From positions 2,006,501 to 2,070,500 of the forward strand of contig JAZAYU010000019.1 of NCBI GenBank assembly GCA_038501625.1: a DNA stretch of 64,000 nucleotides, written 5' to 3'. The DNA is from Corbicula japonica. Lineage: Eukaryota; Mollusca; Bivalvia; Venerida; Cyrenidae. Each line of letters opens with the position of its first letter. Positions within the stretch are counted from its first letter, which is position 1. The notes beneath the pieces are model-generated. The model worked only from the letters and a program-made list of their open reading frames with translations. It searched no databases and was not told where the DNA came from. The position numbers were made by a program, and so were the translations under genes. This document shows, piece by piece, positions 49,304 through 60,659 of the stretch.

Positions 49304-52300
49304 ATGCTGAGAGAGGCTCTGTTCTTTTCCTTGGCGTTTTCATGTAAGTACCCATTGCAATTTTAAACCAATACTGCAATATTTTGATATTTGTTGTTCG
49401 ATGGCTTGTAAAGTTCTGTTTATTTAAAAAAAAAGCAATGTCTTCATATTAAAAAAAAGGGACAGCATTCTTATTGCGAAATGCTAAATGAAAACGCTAG
49501 CTGCTTCATTTAATAAGATTTAAAATGCCACTGGTTAACTTTATACTTTGTAGTCGTTATGCAATGCTAGCTGCATCATGCCAATAATTAAACGCAAAAT
49601 GCAAATTGCTAAATTCTGGCGCCATGGGTTTATAGAAACTTAAAAAGATCTTGCTGTTTATGATTATCTACTGAAGATGAAATAAATAAAGGCTTAATAT
49701 TATATTTTATATTAACAAAATCATTGGTTAAAGATTTACATTTTATACCATGTAGTCACATCTAGCAATTGGCATTTTGCAATTAGCAAATAGCGTGGCG
49801 CGCAGGCCTTACATACTTTTAATACCACTTAAAATACAGAGCTACGGCTTGGTTGAAATTTTGTTACGAACACCATGTTCCAAACTAAAAGCGGTCCTTG
49901 CTTAAACACATTGGGTTGACTAGAGAATTTTAATAACTAATTCTTCAACATTTAAAAATCAGCCACTTAAACCTAAACCTTTATACAACCGAATTTCAAA
50001 GTCTGGATTTTTCTAATTTTACACAGATCTGCTATTCTGTTGTGAATGTGCTTATGATCTGAGACCAGGGACAATTCAACGGCAATATAAGGCCAGGAAA
50101 TGGACTGTTGAGATTAAACTAGACGGCAAAGTGGTTTGCGCTGGAGCTCTTGTCAGGAACCGGTTTCTGTTGACACTGGCACAATGCGTCCGTGAACAGT
50201 AAGTTGTTTAACCGCAGTGGCCAGCTGTTCGAATCTTGATCCGTAGGTAAAACTAACTTAGGGTTTAACCTTTTGTAGGGTAGATTTTTAATTAACAATT
50301 TCATATTTGCCCAGCAATTTCCGTATCGGCCCAGTTAAGTATTCATATGAATTTGATGTTTTTATTATTTTGAATTAATAATATTTTCATATATAAAGCG
50401 AATTCACATCGGTCATGTTATTAGGCCTTTGTACGGAATCCTAAGCGGGCCACGTTAAATTTCGCTAGTACAATGCGATAATTATCGCCCTCCTGTACAC
50501 TTTTACTAGCGAAATTTAACAACCATCGCGATGTTTTTGAGCGATAATTATCGCGTAATTTTAGCATGTTGTGTGTCTCGAAACGCGATAATTATCGCTT
50601 GTACTAGCGAAATTTAACGTGGCCCGTTTAGGATTCCGTAGATATGCGTATTTTATCTTAATTTTCGCCCTCCGTGATTTGGCGGGAAATTAAACCACGT
50701 GATGCGGTGTCAGCGGTGTCACTTAACACCGGCTCATCAAATAAGTCCTACCCTACTCTACGGAATCCTAAACGGGCCACGTTAAATTTCGCTAGTACAA
50801 TGCGATAATTTACGCCCTCCTGTACACTTGTACTAGCGAAATTTAACAACCTTCGCGAGGTTTTTGAGCGATAATTAACGCGTAATTTTAGCATGTTGTG
50901 TATCTCAAAACGCGATAATTATCGCTTATTTTGTTAAATTCTCGTTAGTGTAGAGAGGCGAAATAAATGGACATGCGAATTTAATCTTAATTTTTGCCCT
51001 CCGTTATTTGGCGGGAAATTAAACCATGTGATGCGGTGTCAGCGGTGTCACTTAACACCGGCTCATTAAATACGTCCTACCCTACTCGGTCCAATTGTCC
51101 TACTCGATAAAATAACCCTAGGTTTAAAGACACGAGAAATCTAAGAGCTTAAATTTCGCTAGTATCTAAATATCGCTGGTCTCTTCCGACACACAACATG
51201 CGAAAATTACGCGATAATTATCGCTCAAAAACCTCGCGAAGGTTGTTAAATTTCGCTAGTACAAGTGTACATGAGGGCGATAATTATCGCATTTTACTAG
51301 CGAAATTTAACGTGGCCCGTTCAGGATTCCGTACTACTCGGTCCAATTGTCCTACTCGATAAAATAACCATAGGATTAAAGACACGAGAAATTTAAGAGC
51401 TTAACTTTCGCTAGTATCTAAATATCGCTGGTCTCTTGTAACACACAACATGCGAAAATTACGTGATAATTATCGCTCAAAAACCTCGCGAAGATTGTTA
51501 AATTTCGCTAGTACAAGTGTACAGGAGGGCGATAATTATCGAATTGTTCTAGCGAAATTTAACGTGGCCCGTTTAGGATTCCGTACCTATGCCAGTCATA
51601 TTAGCACTCGGCCTTTTGCCTCGGGCCAATATGATTACCTTGGCCCAATAACAAGGCCAATATGAATTCACTTGTCATTTAACATTATAATATCAAATTT
51701 TAATAACAGAAAAAAGGTAGTCAAAATACTTCATACCAATCGTCCATATTTCTTTTGAAATTTACCTCCCGGTTAGTTTAACTCGCAAATAACGTTTCGA
51801 TTGCTAACGTAAATTGTAGGCTATGAGTTGTCATTCGTGTTTTAAATTTCGCTTACTTGCACCTGTGTAAAGCATCCTATACTCAACTCAATGTTAGAGA
51901 CACTTAACCGTACCAACACAAGGGCAATTACTTTTTAGAAACGTACCGGCACACAAAATAACTCATTAACTCGTATTTCTTTTTCTTCCCTACTAGTATT
52001 TGTGTTACCGTATTTCTCCTTTTTGTGTTTCAGAGATCTGAAAATGTACAGATTTATAATCGGCGCAGAAGAGGTCAGGCGGGGTGAAAACTATTATCTT
52101 GTGAGTATAAGATATATGATAGTCGTATCTCTCTTATCTTGGGAGTAATAACATATTAGTACCTGATGATCGTACCACTTGTGTATCATAGTTGTGTTAT
52201 TTATTGTATAGGCCTAGCGAGTATCTTTTGCATCGCATCCGTCCAAATACTATCCGTGATTCAGCATCTCTTCCTTCATACAGACAGATAATGTATATAT

Positions 52301-53308
52301 CAGATGATATACACTATACAGTAAAATTATTTTAAAGTTTAGAGGTGACTACGCCAAAAAAGCTCTAAAACTTTTAGCGCTTTTAGTAAAAGAAAATGAA
52401 ATATTCAAACGGTGCTCGTGTAAAACTCATAATATGTGAAAAAAGCAAACTACCACAATCGTCTGTAAATCGGCTCTATGTTTCGAACATTATAGTTGAA
52501 CGATTTGCCATGATCCACACAAACACGCGACACATTTACATTTTAGGTTGCATTTTTAAAAATATGCCTTTTTATTTCACGAAGAGTCCTGTTGACGGTG
52601 ACCTTGTATTGGTGAAGATGTCGGAGAAGGTCGATGTCTCTTCGGATGACTTCAAGGTCATTCCGCAGATTGACGGAGGTCTTAAAGACGTGTCACACCG
52701 TGGCAGAACCAAAACAGTGATCTATACTCTTACTGGCACAAGCAAGTTTATGTCATTTATTTTTTCGGCTTATTGTTTATTTTCAATTTGTTTCGCTTGT
52801 GCTTAATTTACACTTACATGTTTTAATATTGATTTTCGTAAGATTTTTTCCACAGCCCCAGCTTTTAATTATGAAACTTGGTTTCATCGAAGACCGGCTT
52901 ATTTCTATTAATTTCAGTGTCGAATATCATGATTATTTTATTGTCTATTAATAATAGACTGAATTAATTGGACTTTATATCGTTTATATAAAGTCGGTTG
53001 CTATGGTAACTATAATTTCTGGGTTTCATAGAACTACACAAGGCATAGATATCTGCTTTGAGGCACGGGAAAGAACACAAAGTGTTTGTCCGGTATGCAA
53101 CTTAATGTATCAGTCTCTGTCTGTCTGTCCGTCCATCCGTCCGAGCGCACCGCTAGGCACTTGTTAGGTACCAAGATACCCAATAAGTGCTTAATCAACA
53201 CACATTCCTATTCATACCGTTGTGTTTTATTGCGTACATGTTTTGCTTGTTGGGTAGCTTTGAAAAAATACCTCTGTGGGAATGTCCGTCAGTCAGTCGG
53301 TCGGCTCG

Positions 53309-53392
<84 letters not shown>

Positions 53393-53401
53393 CTCTCTTC
53401 T

Positions 53402-53476
<75 letters not shown>

Positions 53477-56400
53477 AACTCGAAACAGCGATCTTCGGAT
53501 AAGAAACCCGATAATACCATCTCTTGAGATCTTTCCTCCACAATTTAAACACACCGTGTTAAACATTTAAGCTTCTTGGAGGACACCCAATCATGAAGAA
53601 CTTCCGCATGAAATGGCAGCTGATAGGGTTGACCCTGTCCTGCAATGATATAATGACCAGATATGCCTTTGGTGTAGACGTCGGAAAGCACAATGCCTGG
53701 ATAAATGAAATTGTTGGCCAATGTATGTAGCAGTTTGTAGAGATAATTTCTGGTCTCGGTAAGATCATTGAGTACCCACCCATTTGCCTTGCAATGCTAT
53801 TAAATTCTTATGTTTATATGTTTGTATGCTTTTGCATGCAACATTGTTGAGCTGATGGGTGGGTTGGAGTAATTTCACCAAGACAATTTGTACTTGTTTT
53901 GTTATACGAGAACCTGTTGGGGCAAGTGTGAGGTTTTTGCACCCTAGAATCTGGTTTAAACCCCAAGTGGCAATTTGTTTTGCCACTGACCGTTCCAAGG
54001 CGGTAACCCCTCTGGTTCTCACTTTCGTTATTTGTTTGTGGCGTCCATTTTGAAACTGATTATTGTAATACCATGCTCTGTTTTCATCTCTACTTTTTGG
54101 CTGTGTGGGGAGGCTGTGTATACTGGATGTGGCCATTCCTGATATGCATATTTCATTTTTTTTTCTCATAGTAATAGAGCGATTTTAGAAAGAAAGTTGA
54201 TTGTCAGAATATTATTGCGCGAAGCGATGGAATTAAAGGGGCTTTCAATGAACATGTGAATCTAGCATATTAACAAATTTTTATAGTGCTAGAATGAACT
54301 AATTTTTATGTCACCCAACCCCATGATTTGGAAAAACGCCAAGGGGCCAGACAGTGATAAGAAGTGATAATGGCACTGCGAATATTTGACTGACCGTTAT
54401 GGCAGAAATATTGGAAAGAAGAGGAGAAAACAGAAAATTTACATAAAAACAACAGTAAACAGAAAAATATATCTGAAAAATAATCAGGACCAGCGGCCGA
54501 GAAGTGGATTGAGGATGGTTGAGCATGGAAAATAGTTAGATACAGATTAGATGTCCGATATGCAGTTTAAGAGATTGAAGAAAGTTGCAAGAAAAAAAAC
54601 GAATAGTATTTTATAAATATTTGTTTTCACCAAGTGAAGTATCAGTCATTATTATGTGGATTTTTTGCAGCCTGCAATGATCATGAACAGTGCATTGATG
54701 ACCTGAACTCTGGGGAAGTGAACGCTTGCGAAATGTGTTCTCGTAAGTACGAGTATCGCTTTCTGAAAAATATTTTTAAGGAAATTTGTTTATTTCAGTG
54801 AAATATAGATTTTATTTCACTCGTGAACACCAACAAACAGATATTTTTACGAGTAAGATTCAGTTTCTTGTGTTCACGAGCGAAGTAAAATTGAAATATA
54901 TTTATTTCAGTGAAATATCGATTTTATTTTTAGTCGTGAATATCAGAAACTTACGGTATTCCCGCTCGTTAAAATATCAGTTTCTGATGTTTTGCTTGTG
55001 AAAGAAAATTAAAATATATTTAGATCTGTGAAATATCGATTTTATTTCACTCGTAAACACGTTCCATACGTTCCCAATCGTGAAAATATCGATCGGTTTC
55101 CGTTTTCGCGTTCGCTGAAACAAAGTTTCTATTTTTATATTATGTCTTGGGAGAAAAAAAAGTTGAATTTAAAGTAGTAAGGCACAAAAAGTGAAAATAA
55201 AGATGGAATTCCACAGTATACCAAATTTATTTCACTGAGAAATTTACTGGAAAACATAACAAATAGCAATTAATCCTAAGTGTTACATAATGCATTCTGC
55301 ACAGTTTGGCCATGCTCTACACTGGTCGCTATTAGTCAGAGAAGCGTTCTTCGTGCATCTAGACAACAGTTTAGGTCCTTTCTCGGCTTTGTATGTCCGC
55401 AATTTGATCAGTATCTACACTTTAATGAAAACAAACACAAATAGGTCGCGGTTCCACTTGCATGAATATATCACTGTGTATTGTTCAGTGTTATCGGTTA
55501 ATAGCGAGTCACGTGATATACACGATTATTTTAGGTAGCAAGTAAGCTCAACTGATATTTTGATAATTTAAGGGCCTGCCACACTCCTCCCAATTCTATT
55601 GATCAATAAAAAGAAAATTATCAAAATCTCAATAACGGCAAAATGCTGTCAAATGAAACTTTGCACAAGTGTATGTTATTAATGTATCTTTATTTTACAG
55701 ATGGTAAGACATATTAGAAAAGTAAAGAAAAATAGCGAGATCTAAAAATTCCCTCAACTTCTATTTACATAAATTCACAAAAACTAAAGAACACAAAACA
55801 TCATTTTAAATGCCCACATGAGTAATATGATACTGACAACAATTTATTGTGTCCTCATGATTTACTTATGTAAACTTTACGAGATATTAGTAAAAGTGTG
55901 TTTGACCTTCAATTTCCTGGTCGCGTAAACGGATGACAATCACTGATTTCTCTTATAATAGTTAAACGTTTTTTACAAAGTACACAACATTTTCTTGTCA
56001 GTATCATTGCGCTCACGAGGGAATTTAAAGTTATGTTATGCATCGCCTAGTTTTTGTGAATTTATGTAAATAGAATTCAAGGAATTTTTAGGTCTAGCTT
56101 TGTTTCTTTACTTTTCTATTTTGTCTTACTGTATGCAAAATAAAGATATATTAGTAACCTTCATTTGTGCAAAGTTTCATTGAATGGCATTTTGTCATTA
56201 CTGAGATTTGATGATTTTTATTTTATCGATGAATAGGATTGGGAGGAGTGTGGCGATGCCTTAAGTGTTGTACCTTTAAAACTGCTAATGGAAACAAACC
56301 ATTTTTTATGTAACAATATTTGTTTTTATTCTGCGAGACTATCACGTGACTTTCTAGATATCTTTAATCGGTAACTTCCGTTTTTCAACATAAAAGTTTA

Positions 56401-56823
56401 TTGTTTGAATCTTTAAAAATTATAAGAATATCTTTTTTTGTAGAATGTAAAGCTTACGGGGGAAATTATAACTGGTATAGTCTGACAAACTTCCGAGCTG
56501 AGGTCGAATTTCTGACCGGTTGCCAAGAGGCGCAGGTACCGCATAACGGACCGACCGAAGATCCGGGTTATTGTGTGGCCGTGTGTAACAGTTACGTTCC
56601 TGAAAGGCATCAACCCATTCCCTTTATCTGGAGTGTTCGTGGACGGAGCTACTGCAACTGCCTGTACGGAGGGCCGTGTAGGATCAAGGTCTACCAAGGC
56701 GAGTCCAAAGGTCATCTGCTTGTCAGAAATTGCGCCAATACCCCGGAACGGGTCAACTACATGAACGTTACGGTTCCGCCTAATGAGATTATCATCATAG
56801 ATCATTTTGTTAATGAGGACTAG
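49304..56823 (+). CDS. Secreted trypsin-like serine protease homologue with Cys-rich C-terminal region
   Basis: Model exons: 49304-49343, 50027-50198, 52034-52104, 52547-52741, 53043-53092, 53572-53722, 54671-54742, 56444-56823; total 1131 nt, 376 aa. Signal peptide MLREALFFSLAFSYLLFCCE. S1 fold: CAGALVRNRFLLTLAQC (51-67) aligns with the His57 segment but has Gln66 for His; DGDLVLVKM (111-119) keeps the Asp102 position; CPLLGGHPI (175-183) replaces the Ser195 GDSGGP block; WQLIGLTLSC and INEI match the end of the protease fold. So two of three catalytic residues are gone. Residues about 227-376 add a Cys-rich region (CNDHEQC, CEMCSQC, YCVAVC, SYCNCLYGGPC) I cannot name. Exons 1-2 and 6-8 are well supported; the exon 3 and 4 boundaries are uncertain (gtataag donor, and a GC donor at 52742). 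Likely an extracellular, non-catalytic or immune-type factor, by inference. Confidence 0.75.
50433..51585. mobile_element. TACGGAATCC palindromic MITE, outer copy
   Basis: Termini tacggaatcctaagcgggcc and ggcccgtttaggattccgta; flanking cctttg / cctatg (50427-50432, 51586-51591) is a 6-bp TSD with one mismatch. The element's own sequence is 50433-50758 plus 51340-51585 (about 572 bp), split by an inner copy of the same family. Inside are repeated palindromes gcgataattatcgc and aaatttcgctagtac. Confidence 0.85.
50759..51333. mobile_element. TACGGAATCC palindromic MITE, inner copy
   Basis: 575 bp from tacggaatcctaaacgggcc to cgttcaggattccgta, flanked by exact CTACTC duplications (50753-50758 and 51334-51339). 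Same internal layout as the outer copy, including gtgatgcggtgtcagcggtg and the gcgataattatcgc palindromes. Confidence 0.9.
53292..53475. repeat. (CT)n microsatellite, about 170 bp
   Basis: Nearly pure ct with a few interruptions. Long Ser/Leu and Arg/Glu open frames on both strands are artefacts. It sits between exons 5 and 6 of the protease homologue, about 100 bases before the acceptor at 53571, and could act as an extended pyrimidine tract. Confidence 0.95.
53830..54140 (-). repeat. Dispersed repeat, copy 1
   Basis: Read on the minus strand, about 180 bases (gaatggccac ... acacagccaa ... gtttcaaaatgg ... gaggggttaccgccttggaa ... cagtggcaaaac) match the plus strand at 60060-60245. The 134-codon minus-strand ORF here is part of the repeat. 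Confidence 0.65.
54780..55120. repeat. Diverged tandem repeat, unit about 115 bp
   Basis: Three units of 'cagtgaaatat(a/c)gattttattt ... cgtgaacac', each with partly palindromic halves, just after the donor of protease-homologue exon 7. Confidence 0.65.
55265..55445. repeat. GATC-hairpin element, strongly degraded
   Basis: Only scattered segments remain (gcacagtttggccatgctct, ctacactggtcgctattagt, cgcaatttgatcagtatcta). Confidence 0.4.
55571..56262. mobile_element. Long-TIR element, about 690 bp
   Basis: Inverted arms of about 230 bp: left begins aggg(c)ctgccacactcctc and right ends gaggagtgtggcgatgcctt. Arms share atgaaactttgcaca and atatctttattttgca stretches. The centre is AT-rich without ORF. 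Located in the last intron of the protease homologue. Confidence 0.8.
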
Positions 56824-56866
56824 GCCGGAAAATATGCAGCTGAGATTGGACACCTGGGGTCAAGGA

Positions 56867-56872
56867 AATAAA
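56867..56872 (+). terminator. Poly(A) signal of the protease homologue
   Basis: Canonical AATAAA 44 bases after the TAG stop, directly followed by ataatgggac. Confidence 0.6.
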
Positions 56873-57104
56873 ATAATGGGACACTTCACCGGAAGTGAAA
56901 TAGTTGTTCATATTTTTGGAAAGAACTTTCAATTATCTATTATTTTCTCATAACTAACTAGTCAATTTCTTACGCCTTTGACAATATAACCTCGAAATGT
57001 ATAAAAACAATTTCGTCTGCTTAATTTTTTAACTTCATTTGAAGAAATGACGAAAACATGACGTCAGTCGTTCGGAGAACTTTTTCCTTTGACGCGACCT
57101 GAAT

Positions 57105-57270
57105 AACTGAGATTGAAGACCAGTTTCAAACCTCAAGCATCTGATTGGCTTAAATGGAGACTTGTCTTGAGATTTGAGACAGGCCTCCAAACTCCCTTAA
57201 AATGGATCTTGGACCCAGCCTTCAACTTCAATTGAGTTTTGAAGACTGGTCTCCAATCTCAGCTTTCAGA
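57105..57270. repeat. 'ctgattggctgaaat' MITE, rearranged
   Basis: Palindromic arms gaagaccagtttcaaacctc / tgaagactggtctccaatct, with an internal partial copy. Confidence 0.65.
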
Positions 57271-57271
57271 T

Positions 57272-57730
57272 AAGACCAGAAACCATCACATATTGTGAAA
57301 TTGCCAGTTGTATTAAAAATTGTATATAGACTTTTTGACATTTTGAAAATTAAGTTGGACCTATATTTTTATTTACAGTAACGGATATAGATCTACATAC
57401 AAACTGTATTAATATTAAAAATTGCACCGCTTTAGTTGGATTTCTATTGAGTTTATAATTAATACAACTTACCAATACTTAATATTAACACAATGTACAA
57501 ATACTTTAACTATTTCACACTGTTACTTGTACTATAGTGATGTAGAAATCAGCTATAACTTGAAATTTAATAAATACATCATTACACTGGAACGTTTGTT
57601 GTTGTTGTTATTGTGTGTATAGAAGATTTCTTTTTTTTTAAAATTTCCTACTCAAAGTAATGTCGTTCATCCGACCTGCTAACCACTTCTATTTTTCGTT
57701 TGACCAAGTGACCTTTTAGATCTCAAAAGA
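57272..57730. other. Intergenic, nothing recognised
   Basis: AT-rich; no ORF or repeat I can support. Confidence 0.5.
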
Positions 57731-57734
57731 CCAG

Positions 57735-57845
57735 GACTGAAGGTTATAAAACTGAGATTGGAAACCAGTCTCAAATCTCAAGCATCTGATTGGCTGAAAT
57801 GGCGACCAGTCGACTGGTTTCCATGCTCAGTTTTATAACCTTAGG
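57735..57845. repeat. 'ctgattggctgaaat' MITE with deleted right arm
   Basis: Left arm intact (aaggttataaaactgagatt ... tgaaatggcgaccagtcg); the right arm is reduced to the outer end (gactggtttccatgctcagt). Confidence 0.8.
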
Positions 57846-57849
57846 CACA

Positions 57850-58477
57850 GTGTCTAACCAGTCTGTTATTTCATTAACACACACTTAATTATACTTTTAA
57901 AGTTAATTGAAATTTAATTTTACAAAATGTACAAGCCAATACTTTGTACTAGTAATTACTTCGTTGTATTTCGACTCAACGTCGATTCTATCTTTTGTTA
58001 TTTGAAGAGCATATTAATTAACAATTTTATCGGTCCTGAAGATGTAGATGCCAGCGTAGAAGCATTTGTACTACCAAGCGATTTCTAATTGCTTGTTCTT
58101 TAATTGCTGTAAGACAAGATGTTGAAAGCACGGATAATTTAGTAGGTGTGCAAGAATTGGAATTTGCGATAAATCTTGTTTGATATGGTGTTTTGTGCAT
58201 TTTAGGCGACCTTTACATATTATGTTTTGGCTCAAAACTGATTCTTGTACAACTACTAAACTATCCGTTCTTTGACATGTTTAAAGCGGCATTACTTCAA
58301 TTTAACCCGCTCTTGTATGAAATATTACATGTACTTGGAACTATAGGCACAAATTTGCAGCATTAGTTCGGGCTAATAAAATTTTAATTTACCAAAATAA
58401 ATTTGGTCCGCGCGACTCAAAGCGAAAGTAGGATTTCCGAAACGTCACACAAATCGAGATCGCGCATGAAGTGGTCT
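57850..58477. other. Intergenic, nothing recognised
   Basis: AT-rich; ends in a CpG-richer patch (about 58410-58470) that adjoins the palindromic element. Confidence 0.5.
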
Positions 58478-58483
58478 CTTCGT

Positions 58484-59507
58484 TACGGTGTTCCGTTGAG
58501 GCCATCGTTGTTTCGGCCTGTCGACTTCAAGTGCGAGAACACGAAAACGCGAAAACACGATGCGAGATCGCGAAACAACGATGCGAGGTCGCGAAACAAC
58601 GATGCGAGATCGCGAAAACACGATGCGAGGTCGCGAAAGTACGATGCGAGAACGCGATATTAATATCGCTTCCTCGCATCGTACTTTCGCGACCTCGCAT
58701 CGTTGTTTCGCGTTCTCGCATCGTGATTTCGCGTTTTCGTGATCTCGCCCTAAGGACAGCTAGACCACGAAAACGCGAAACAACGATGCGAGAACGCGAA
58801 AACACGAAGCGAGGTCGCGAAAGTACGATGCGAGAACGCGATATTAATATCGCTCCCTCGCATCGTACTTTCGCGACCTCGCATCGTTGTTTCGCGTTCT
58901 CGCATCGTTATTTCGCGTTTTCGTGATCTCGCCCTAAGGACAGCGAGACCACGAAAATGCGACACAACGATGCGAGAACGCGAAAACACGATGCGAGAAC
59001 GCGATATTAATATCGCGCCCTCGCAATATCGCGTTCTCGCATTGTACTTTCGCGATCTCGCATCGTGTTTTCGCGTTTTCGTAGTCTCGCTGTCCTGAGG
59101 GCGAGACCACGAAAACGCGAAAACACGATTCGAGAACGCGAAACAACGATGCGAGGTCGCGAAAGTACGATGCGAGCGCGCGATATTAATATCGCGTTCT
59201 CGCATCGTACTTTCGCGATCTCGCATCGTGTTTTCGCGTTTTCGTGGTCTCGCTGTCCTGAGGGCGAGACCACGAAAACGCGAAAACACGATGCGAGAAC
59301 GCGAAACAACGATGCGAGGTTGCGAAAGCACGATGCGAGAGCGCGATATTAATATCGCGTTCTCGCATCGTACTCTCGCGACCTCGCATCGTGTTTTCGC
59401 GATATCGCATCGTTGTTTCGCGATCTCGCATCGTATTTTCGCGTTTTCGTGTTCTCGCCCAAGAGGTAGAAAGTGCGAAACAACGATGGCCCCAACGGAA
59501 TTCCGTA
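58484..59507. mobile_element. CpG-rich element of 21-bp units in serial palindromes, 1024 bp
   Basis: Termini tacggtgttccgttgaggcc and ggccccaacggaattccgta form a TIR; CTTCGT is duplicated at 58478-58483 and 59508-59513. The inside consists of 21-bp units (cgatgcgag-a/g-tcgcgaaa-nnn), grouped into about five head-to-head palindromes, most centred on gcgatattaatatcgc (near 58664, 58847, 59011, 59183 and 59350). The groups are joined by gtggtctcgctgtcctgagg-type linkers. All open frames, on both strands, are 7-residue repeats such as DARSRNN or MRERENT, generated by the 21-bp period. No gene is implied. Confidence 0.88.
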
Positions 59508-59519
59508 CTTCGTCGGTGC

Positions 59520-60055
59520 TAAATAAAGCTCCATTATATTTAGCTTCTTAAAAGTTCTTTAACGATAATTTAACAAAATCATTGAAAATCCCGTCTATAA
59601 AAAAGAATTCGATCGGACCTTTTGTGTTCTGTTAGAGAGATTATATATTGTATATTTTTGGGGCCCATTATGGGCCTCATTCCCCTCTCAAAATAGTAGA
59701 TGTTTTCCCCTATCTCAGAAAAAACATTCCCCTCAAAAATCTTAAATCAAATTGAAATGGACTCCCGAAAATGCGGGTTATTGATAAATTGATTCATTTG
59801 TAAGTCTAAAGTCACAACATATACTAACTCTTATAAAAAAAGTGGTGGAAAACGGTGTTATGAGTAAGTGTGACTTCAAAGTCAAAACATGCATATATGA
59901 CTTAAAATTCCCCTTTTTGTCTCAACCCGACACAAATTTCCTCTTTCGAAGGGTATGGGTACCTGTCCCCAAAATTTGTCTTGTGCCCTGATCTGTGAGG
60001 TCCTTTTGTTTAACAAATGTATATTATATGAGTCATTTGTAAACAAGTGAAAATG
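59520..60055. other. Intergenic, nothing recognised
   Basis: AT-rich; a 78-codon minus-strand ORF at 59882-60118 has no recognisable domain. Confidence 0.45.
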
Positions 60056-60059
60056 CACA

Positions 60060-60245
60060 TCAGGAATTGCCACTTTTAGGAGACTCCCTACACAGCCAAG
60101 AAGAGAAAGAGCGAGCATGCATGGTTTATAAAACGATCAGTTTCAAAACAGACACCACAAAGAATTAACAAAAATGAGAACCCGAGGGGTTACTGCCTTG
60201 GAACGGTCAGTGGCAAAACGATTTGCCACTTCGAGTTAAAACCAG
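60060..60245 (+). repeat. Dispersed repeat, copy 2 (inverted relative to 53830-54140)
   Basis: Matches the minus strand of copy 1 over tgcc(t)tggaacggtcagtgg and cacacagccaagaag. Confidence 0.65.
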
Positions 60246-60395
60246 GTTCTACTGTGTGTTTGTCTTGTTATTTCATGGTCGCGTAAATAGGCCTATATAA
60301 CAAAAAATAAAAATTGCTGATTTCTCTCTTCTCAATTGAAAGTTCTTTTAAAGGACCTTAAATGTTGTTGTCAGTATTATATTAACCATGTTAGC

Positions 60396-60521
60396 ATTTA
60401 ACTTTTTGTTTTGGGTTGCTTAGATTTTGTGTTTGGATGTAAACAGAACTGTAGGCAATTTACTTTTTGTTTTGGGTTGCTTAGATTTTGTGTTTGGATG
60501 TAAACAGAACTGTAGGCAATT
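60396..60521. repeat. 63-bp perfect tandem duplication
   Basis: 'actttttgttttgggttgct ... tgtttggatgtaaacagaac tgtaggcaattt' present twice in direct succession with no obvious mismatch, so recent. Confidence 0.9.
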
Positions 60522-60659
60522 GTCACATTTTAATGAACTGCAAGAGGGATTTTTGATTTCTTCTTTTTTATCGATGACAGCGCAATGACAAAAAGATTAA
60601 CACCTAAAGTGTATGAAGTTGATGTTATATTTAAAAGTCTCATCTTTAAATAAGAGTTC

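Larger units (their letters stand above)
50395..51690. repeat. 'catattggccc' palindromic element, host of nested insertions
   Basis: Left part ends about 50432 (gaattcacatcggtcatgtt) and right part resumes at 51586 (cagtcatattagcactcggc ... aatatgaattcacttg). Together they match the intact element at 30860-31010. It lies in intron 2 of the protease homologue. Confidence 0.65.

Noticed and set aside
53195..53570. Long Ser/Leu- and Arg/Glu-rich ORFs on both strands
   Set aside because: They are translations of the (CT)n microsatellite.
53765..54169. 134-codon minus-strand ORF as a gene
   Set aside because: Overlaps a dispersed repeat whose inverted copy at 60060 is broken; also lies inside the protease-homologue intron.
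49304..56823. Active trypsin-like protease
   Set aside because: His57 and Ser195 equivalents are replaced, and there is no IVGG-type activation site.
58403..59551. ORFs of 60-193 codons with RSRNNDA or MRERENT repeats
   Set aside because: The 21-bp unit is a multiple of three and lacks stops, so ORFs appear on both strands of a palindrome; there is no start context or splice structure.
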